Assembly: GCA_030686995.1 (NCBI GenBank)
Contig: CM060698.1
Coordinates: forward strand, 137,707,606 to 137,771,605
Source of the DNA: Artemisia argyi
Taxonomy: Eukaryota; Streptophyta; Magnoliopsida; Asterales; Asteraceae
Reading direction: 5' to 3'
DNA: 64,000 nt
In this document: positions 57,796 through 64,000 of the stretch, one piece after another
How positions within the stretch are numbered: the first letter of the stretch is position 1
Layout of the letters: the number at the start of each line of letters is the position of its first letter
The notes under the pieces: model-generated
Told to the model about the DNA's origin: nothing
Seen by the model: the letters and a program-made list of their open reading frames with translations, nothing else
Databases searched by the model: none
Position numbers and translations under genes: made by a program

Positions 57796-57804
57796 CTTAT
57801 ATAG
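57796..57804 (-). promoter_or_regulatory. TATA box of the minus-strand ORF
   Basis: CTATATAAG on the minus strand, 69 bp before the ATG at 57727. Position and sequence fit a plant core promoter. Confidence 0.5.
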
Positions 57805-58560
57805 ACAAAAAGGCCAACTAGAAACAGTATGAGTAACCAAAATGACACACTAAATTTTTTTGCACAAAATACATAGAAAACATTAAAAAATCATTAAAAA
57901 AAAATAATAATAACACATAACACAAAAAGAAGAGACACTACTGTCTACACCAATTACAGTCAACACACTACTCTATGATTATGCCAAAATCTTTGAATCC
58001 AAAACACAAATAGATCCCAGCCACAAAATACAGAATATGCAACAGTTAGCAGCGATTCCATTGTCACAGACACATGCATCCACACCTTTTTAGGTTAGCC
58101 ACATGGCGCTCAAACCTTCCCCAAGCACAAAAAAATAAACCCAACATACTACAACCACATAACACATCTACTACTATTACCACACAAACAAAATTACTAC
58201 AATTTCTTATGTTAGTTTATAATATTAAATTTCTCACCAGTCCGAACACTAGCAGTACGAAGCATTTGCAATCTCATCCACGATTTCATTGTAAATCTTT
58301 TTACCAATCATATAAACTCTCTTTTCTCTGGAAAATATTTCATAAACAGCCCTATTAATTCTTCCAACATCGATCTAACGGGCAGTTTGATGGTTTTTTG
58401 TCGACTAAACCTAAACTGATGGACTTTGATGTTTTTTTGTCGACTAAAGCCCAAGAAAATCCTTAAAGCCCAAGAAAATCCTTAAAGCCCACTTGACACA
58501 CCACAGGCCCAAAACATAGTCACACTTCATTTTTGAAAAATTTTTTATATACATTCATGT
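57805..58560. other. Helitron 3' region, nothing coding recognised
   Basis: CA-rich, no domain. A short tandem repeat of AAGCCCAAGAAAATCCTT occurs near 58447-58485, and a TTTTTTGTCGACTAAA phrase is repeated at ~58393 and ~58433. Confidence 0.5.
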
Positions 58561-58563
58561 ACA

Positions 58564-58570
<7 letters not shown>

Positions 58571-58622
<52 letters not shown>
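58571..58622. repeat. (TA)n microsatellite
   Basis: About 25 TA units, ~60 bp before the Helitron terminal hairpin. Confidence 0.95.
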
Positions 58623-58628
<6 letters not shown>

Positions 58629-58680
58629 CTAAAAAAATACAAACATAAAAAAATATATGTATATAATGTAACTAAAAAAA

Positions 58681-58711
58681 CACCCGCTGCAACGCGCGGG
58701 CTACCCCGCTT
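58681..58711 (+). mobile_element. Helitron 3' terminus
   Basis: ACCCGCTGCAACGCGCGGG forms the subterminal GC hairpin, followed by CTACCCCGCTTG and a T-run. The structure is that of plant Helitron ends, with the last four bases CTTG in place of CTAG. Confidence 0.75.
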
Positions 58712-59334
58712 GTTTATATACAAAATGAAGATTTTAAAAGAAAAAGAAGTATATAAATAAACTATATCATAAGTCAAAGGTGCTATATGCAAAGTTTAGA
58801 TGATTGATGAGTCCAGCCCATGTTTACAAGCAAAAATCAAAATAGCATCATTAAAAAAAAAAAGTTCACTAAATACCACGTGACATGCATATACAAAAAA
58901 TATACTGAAGAACATTTGCAAACCCTATATCTCTCGACTCCTTTCAATTCTATATCGTCTGATTGTTAATGCTTCATATGAGGTATACATATATGTAATA
59001 TCTATGCCTTCACTATCATTAATATCAAGGTTCTTTATTTTTACGATTTTTGGGGGTTGTATTGCAGAACATTTGTTAGATTTTATTTTATTTATTATTT
59101 TTTTTCACATCTTTGTTACTCATTTGAAATGAGTTGTTCGAATATATTTGGTTGAATTTGGATTTTATTTTTTAATTATTTCTCATGTTGGCCTAACTTG
59201 ATTGTTTTATTTCATTCATTTTGGATGACCATTGTTATACTGCAGAACAATTTTTTTGGAACAAAAAAGTGGTTTTTATGTTTTCCATTTTAAGGGTAGT
59301 CTACTATCTCAATAGTTTGATTCCTTCTTGATAG
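58712..59334. other. AT-rich flank of the FAR1-like fragment
   Basis: No domain. The stretch ending TTCCTTCTTGATAG directly before the ATG at 59335 could be an intron end or 5' UTR. Confidence 0.4.
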
Positions 59335-59817
59335 ATGAAAGAAATGGTTTCTTTTGATTTAAATGAAGTTCCTGTTGCGGACAACATGATGATTGTTCAA
59401 GATGAAGAAATTGTTGTTGACGAAGATAGTCTTAGTACGAAAGAAAGTATTGATGAACCTTTTGTTGGTCAATGTTTTATAAGTGAAGAGGACGCTTTCG
59501 TTTTCTACCAAAATTATGCAAGAATGAAAGGATTTTCAATTCGTAAAGGACGCTCCGATAACAAAAAGGGAGAAAGGAAAAGGCGTGACATTTTTTGTCA
59601 TCACGAAGGAAAACCGAAACCTAAAATGATAGATTACTCAAAACAACAACGAAATCGGGGTTCTGCAAGATGTGATTGCAAAGCTCATATGCGCATAAAA
59701 CTGAGAAGAGTTAACCAAATTTCTCCCGAACAACAATGGCAAGTCACTAAATTTGTGAAGGAGCATAATCATGCGCTATTATCTACACACAAGGTTCAAT
59801 TTCTTCCTTTTAATTAG
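59335..59817 (+). pseudogene. FAR1-related (FRS) DNA-binding domain, truncated
   Basis: 160 open codons: SFDLNEVPVADN, then the complete FAR1 domain (~45-150). It starts PFVGQCFISEEDAFVFYQNY, with cysteines in FCHHEG and SARCDCKAHMRI, and ends with the zinc-ligand histidines in KFVKEHNHALLS. Full FHY3/FAR1 and FRS proteins continue into a MULE transposase-like core and SWIM finger, usually after THKVQFLP. Here the frame ends (HKVQFLPFN-stop) in unrelated AT-rich DNA. A Helitron 3' end follows 450 bp downstream on the same strand, so capture by a Helitron is possible. It could encode a short domain-only protein, but I regard it as a fragment. Confidence 0.75.
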
Positions 59818-60239
59818 CATTACAATAGAAGATGAAAACCATACATTCATGTTTAATAGATATTAATCGATACTGACAAACACTTGTTGCTTTAGGTAAA
59901 ATTTGAATTTGAATATGAATCTTTTATATAATAAAACAAAACCCAATTGAGAATTTTTCATTTCAAAAAAATGCATTTATACTTTATTTAGTAATAATTT
60001 TATTTTAAAAAAAATATTATTTTCTTATTAGGTAACATTTTATATTTATCCATAACACAAGTAGAAGATAAATACAAAAAATATAGATAAGATGTAATTA
60101 ATAATAGGATTAAAATTTTTAAATAATAATCTTTAATAATAAAAAACTATAATTAAACATCATAAATCAAACAAAACAAAGATTAAATTATTTGTTTTTT
60201 AATAAATAAAAATATATGATTAAAAAAATTTTAAAAAAT
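59818..60239. other. AT-rich DNA, likely Helitron 3' part
   Basis: Non-coding, very AT-rich; ends at the Helitron hairpin at 60240. Confidence 0.45.
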
Positions 60240-60266
60240 CCGCGCGTGCGCGGACGTTATAACTAG
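60240..60266 (+). mobile_element. Helitron 3' terminus (canonical)
   Basis: CCGCGCGTGCGCGG is a perfect 6-bp-stem hairpin, then ACGTTATAA and terminal CTAG before T. It shares TTATAACTAG with the minus-strand end at 13549, implying the same family. The 5' end was not located. Confidence 0.75.
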
Positions 60267-61470
60267 TATATGACTATGACATAATTAACACAGAACCACA
60301 GTTGTTTTAGTTCACATTTTATATTCGATATTTCTATTACCCACTCTAGCCGATGAAACCTAATTCAAGTAAAAACCACGTTCTACAATTAAGAGTAAAT
60401 TGTCGATTTAAATGACATCAAATACTAAGTTTGCAAATGCATGGCATAAAACATTCTTTTTGGTTCTTAATAGTAACACAAATTTAATTTAGAAAAAAGC
60501 CTAGGAAACTAATTTAATTAAAAAAAAATAAAAATAGAACAATGTTGAATATTTTCTTTTGTCAAGATTGAAATTTTAATGGTTTATATAGCATTTTTTT
60601 TTCTTTGCTACAACCCATTTAATATTGGTAAGGTGTAAGATATTTGAACTCATTGTAAACATGGAGTACCGAGTCACTAGTATTCATCGATCATGGTTTT
60701 TAGTTGAACCCAAAAGGATCCTCGGAAGTCTATTACTATTGGTTTTAAGGAGCGTTACAACAATGCCATACCCTCTCGGTGTGTGATGGGAGCTTTACAA
60801 ATGGTGTTAGTGCCATAGTCTATCGGGGTGTGATAATATGAATCTTGGTTATGTGTAGTAATTTGGATGAAGAAGTTTGTAACAACTTGTTACACATCGA
60901 CAGTGTGAGTCTTTACATCAGCATAACAAGTATTAGTATTTCTAATAACATAAAAGTAACTATTACGACATCTTGATATATTTAGTATTTTATGTAAACT
61001 CTTTTTTAACAAGTATTTTATGTTAACTTGTTTGGTAGTTTACCATGAAATTAGCCGCTATCAAACTCCAAATGAAAGAAGCGGTGACTCATATCTCTCT
61101 TTTTTTAATTGAAAATTTCGTATTTGCAAACACATGGTTTATATACATTATGCATTAGGTGATTCTGATTTGGAAAAATATGATATTTTCAATTATAAAA
61201 GAGAGGAACTGACATGAAATAAATATAAATATCTTGTTTCAAAAAACTTAAATCAAACACTTATTAGGGTACAGTTGGTATAAACTTTTCACTTAGTATG
61301 AGTTTTTGTTTGATTTGACATTAAACATTTGTTTGGTTGTATATTTTAGAAAGAGGAATGAAATTATTAATCAAATATAAAAAGATAAGTAATTAGGTGG
61401 GTTTGTATTAGTATTTTTAGCGGGTCTCATATATGACTCTCCTCTCATCTCTCTATACATTTATTTTAAA
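60267..61470. other. Intergenic, nothing recognised
   Basis: No coding sequence. GTGCCATA(G)-type and CTCTCGG(T/G)GTGTGA phrases recur near 60760-60835. No element boundary is clear. Confidence 0.4.
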
Positions 61471-61500
61471 TTAGCAAGGTACCCGCGCGTTGCGGCAGCG
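61471..61500 (-). mobile_element. Helitron 3' terminus (minus strand)
   Basis: On the minus strand, GCCGCAACGCGCGGGTACC forms the subterminal hairpin and the end is TTGCTAA followed by T, fitting CTRR^T. It closely resembles the 58681 terminus and is in opposite orientation to the ends at 58711 and 60266. The element body should lie to the right. Confidence 0.7.
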
Positions 61501-61595
61501 GACACCTTGAAATAAAATTTTTTGATGAATCATGTATTTTAGTTTATTACGTTCTTTTTGACAATACATTTACAGATATCAAGAATTTCGTATAA

Positions 61596-61703
61596 CCTGT
61601 GCCCGCTCGGGCTCGAACCCGTTGGCCCGTGCCTGTTCGGGTTCGAGCCCGTTTGGCCTGCGCCCGTTCGGGCTTAAGCCCATTTGGCCCGTTCAGGCTT
61701 GAA
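61596..61703. repeat. 31-bp minisatellite, ~3.5 copies
   Basis: Units of the type CCCGTGCCTGTTCGGGTTCG+AGCCCGTTTGG, each internally palindromic (GTTCGGGCT..AGCCCGTT). Degenerate and GC-rich within AT-rich DNA. Confidence 0.85.
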
Positions 61704-62560
61704 TATTTGTATAATGTGCTTTATTATTTGTGTTAGTGAAATTTAATGCAGTGATTCTGTTTAATTTTGTTGTACAATATGCTTGATAATTTGTATTTAT
61801 TATTTAAGGGGTGTTTTAATAAATGTATTAATTGTATTTAATATTTATTGACCAGTTAATTAATTGACTAAATTAAATAGTATTAATGTGGTGTTTTGTT
61901 GTACACTATGCTTATTGTCTTGTACGTTTGAAAATTATATGCACTAAAGTGTTGTACACTATCTTTCTTTTTTTGTAAGTAGTAGTCATTAATAATATTG
62001 ACCACTCTACCACTGAGTTAAAAGGAAAGGGCTTGGTTCATTGAATTACTGAACGGGTCACTGTACTATGTAACTAAAAAAAATATACATATTCTTTAAA
62101 TTCTTTAAAATATTATATAAGAAGCTGAATCTACACATTGCATTGTAGTGGGTATAGTTTAGTGGTAAAAGTGTGATTCGTTCTATTAACCCCCCATAAT
62201 AGTTAAGGGGTCTTTCGGTTTTATTCATATTCCGATCAAAAATTTTATTTCATTAAAAGGATTAAATAAATCCTTTCCCTTTCAATGACACGTTCAAGGA
62301 AAAATAGAAATTTTCGGGGTTTTTATCTAAAAGTTAATTAAAAATTGAAAACTTGAATTATGTAGCATTAATGTTGTAAGTCTAAAAATAACATTATGTT
62401 TATTTTATTGTACACTATGATTATTTTGTTGTAAATTCTAAAATTTTGAAGAGAAAATCATTCTATCTTTTATATGTAGTATGAATAGTAATATTTTTAT
62501 TACAAAATTATTATATAAAATAATTAATATTATTAAATATTTGACAAAGTACAACACACA
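61704..62560. other. AT-rich intergenic
   Basis: No coding sequence. TTGTACACTATG phrases recur (~61906, ~61953, ~62409). A tRNA-like D-arm phrase (minus strand, ACTCAGTGGTAGAGTGG) lies at ~62001-62020 without the rest of a tRNA. Confidence 0.4.
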
Positions 62561-62569
62561 TGTTATTCC

Positions 62570-64000
62570 TTCCCATTGCCAAACACTTTTCAGTTTTCAT
62601 CAACAACATTCAACACTCACCAAACACCATATATCACTCTCTTGTTCAATTCACCCCATAACAATTAAATTTCATAAAATCATCACACACACATTCATCC
62701 CCATCTCATAAAACAACAATGTAAGCCCTCAATTTTATAAAATTTAGGGCTTCTTTCCCACCTAATTTTTATATAATTCAATCCCGTTACTTAAACACGA
62801 TCAATTACTAATTACTTAATAATTATGTGTTTAATTACACTTAATTGAAACATCAATTTTGATTTTTGATTGTTTTTTTTTGTAACAGTCAATGGAGGTC
62901 AAAGATGGGGTGAACATGCAGCTGCTTAATTCAAAGCCTACACATACTGGTAGTTATTTTTATTTTTATTATTTTTATTTTTTATTTTTTTTAATGATCA
63001 TGTTATTGAAGTTTAAAAAGTCTTGATTGATTATTATTATTATTATTATTATTTTTTTTTTTTTTTATTTTTTATTTTTTTTAATGAGTAAATGTATAGG
63101 GGGTGTTTGGATTTGCTTATTCGCTAAAATACTCGAAAACATTAGTGTATATTAAAAAAAAAATTAATGGAGATATATTTATTAAAGGTTTTAGGTTAAA
63201 TATGTTTGTAAAAAAAGTAAGTTTAGTCTCGGTAAAAATAAACGCTTTGAAATAAGCGCAAGTTTGGATAAGTGGAGGTCCGGGGAAAAAGTTGTGAATG
63301 TAGAAAGTGGGTTCGGATGGTTTTTGAGAATACGTTTTTAGTTTTTTGGGCACATGCTCATGTTTACTTGTTTTCCTCAAATAATTTGTGTGGATAACAT
63401 GGGGTGTTGTTTAACTAGACTGCAAGTTAAGGCGTTTAAGGATTCCGATTTTCTGTTGTATTTTCTCATGAAGACGCACCTTGGAATAATATACCTACTT
63501 ATATACTACTTACATAAAGCATCTCACTTTAATAAAGAAAACAATGCTATAGAAATAAATGTGAAGACAGATTATATTAGGTGCAGGAGACCTAGGTTTT
63601 TTGGTCATCTACACCACACAAGCATTTGCTAAGAAAAAGGGTTCTGGATTCTTTTTTAACATGTCTTCGTTTATTGTATAGTCTGTAATTGTTGTGAAAT
63701 TCTTGTAGCAATAGACAAAGAACAACAGATGTTAAATCTGGTGTTCAAAATTTTAGATGCCGGGTAAGAATTTTTTTTTCCTTCTGATTTTGTTATTTGC
63801 ATTTTCATTGTAGTTAGTAACTAGACTGTTACAGGCTTGGTAGGCTGTTACTTAAGAGGCTTGATGGTGTTCTGTGTTTGTGTTGGTGTGTATGTTTTAG
63901 AAACTCTCGTGGTTCTTTTTTTGTATAAATTTCTGACTCATTAGTTTTGTGTTTGTATGTACGTTTTAGACACACTTATGGGACAAATGATCAAGAGTGA
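62570..64000 (+). CDS. 5' part of an unidentified intron-containing gene
   Basis: A C/A-rich stretch with few G (62560-62722) looks like 5' UTR and ends at a GTAAGC donor. An intron closes at TGTAACAG (62888). The ATG at 62892 gives MEVKDGVNMQLLNSKPTHT, a GTAGTT donor at 62950, an acceptor TCTTGTAG (63708), then IDKEQQMLNLVFKILDAG and a GTAAGA donor at 63764. Splice phases agree. A further exon from ~63835 is possible; the gene runs off the window. I do not recognise the protein, and no EST-like support is available, so it is a model from splice signals and open frame only. Confidence 0.4.
63020..63079. repeat. (TTA)n and T-rich tract in the putative intron
   Basis: About eight TTA units followed by T-runs, inside the intron between 62950 and 63708. 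Confidence 0.85.

Larger units (their letters stand above)
35703..58711 (+). mobile_element. Long Helitron, copy 2, with nested LTR elements
   Basis: The 5' side begins ACTATATATAAAAAAGTGGG like copy 1. The 3' side ends at 58681-58711 with a GC hairpin and CGCTTG before T. Removing the SIRE-type element (36243-44706, plus one TSD) and the solo LTR (47557-50833, plus one TSD) leaves ~11.3 kb holding N-terminal exons, the split Rep/helicase, an RPA1-like gene and a small minus-strand gene. The 5' end lacks the canonical TC and the 3' end has CTTG instead of CTRR, consistent with an old, immobile copy. Confidence 0.8.

Noticed and set aside
62150..62200. tRNA-like phrase GTATAGTTTAGTGGTAAAA
   Set aside because: Resembles a tRNA D-arm but no B box or stems follow.

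Overview
The window reads as nuclear DNA from a flowering plant. It is AT-rich, full of microsatellites, has intron-bearing genes, a CC-NBS-LRR resistance gene, and nested Copia, Gypsy, Helitron, LINE, PIF/Harbinger, hAT and Mutator-type elements. Several translated fragments (the Gypsy spacer near 26.5 kb, the Gypsy gag near 33.4 kb, the SIRE-type gag near 42 kb) resemble elements I associate with the daisy family, Asteraceae. That family-level placement is inference from memory, not a search result.

Layout. 1-4.9 kb: a Ty1/Copia element with an open 1550-codon polyprotein and its 3' LTR; the 5' LTR lies outside the window. 5-7.7 kb: two fragments of Mutator-like (MULE/FAR1-type) genes. 8.1-11.3 kb (minus): an intact single-exon CC-NBS-LRR gene, the one clear complete host gene. 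11.7-17.2 kb: non-coding DNA built from duplicated blocks, foldbacks, a Helitron end and a 520-bp tandem duplication. 17.4-19.1 kb: a PIF/Harbinger element with TAA target duplications and a broken transposase. 19.4-19.7 kb: two exon scraps of an aconitase gene. 20.1-22.6 kb: a 5'-truncated dead LINE carrying a nested hAT MITE. 22.7-24 kb: two more MITEs with target duplications. 25-33.8 kb: Gypsy debris (LTR pieces, the 3' part of an internal region with polypurine tract and LTR start, a gag fragment) with a Mutator MITE.

The most instructive part is 34-58.7 kb. A truncated Helitron 5' fragment (34054-35702) is followed directly by a second, long Helitron of the same family (35703-58711). 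The second copy carries a SIRE-type LTR element on the minus strand (36243-44706, TSD GCTAC), for which the first copy provides the empty site, and a 3.28-kb solo-LTR-like insertion (47557-50833, TSD ATTAC) that splits its Rep/helicase gene. That gene is further disabled by stops, loss of Walker A and a 109-bp frameshifting tandem duplication. Next to it, a multi-exon RPA1-like single-strand-binding gene (54337-56776) remains open throughout, and an unidentified minus-strand gene with a TATA box lies near the 3' end. The SIRE-type element has a PBS, a PPT and two very similar LTRs, and an open 561-codon gag but no recognisable protease, integrase or RT. A 75-bp GC-rich direct-plus-inverted repeat module lies just upstream of the TATA-like box in both LTRs and recurs once in the internal region.

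58.7-64 kb: an open FAR1 DNA-binding-domain fragment upstream of a canonical Helitron 3' end, another Helitron end in the opposite orientation, a 31-bp minisatellite, and at the right edge the 5' part of an unidentified intron-containing gene that runs out of the window.
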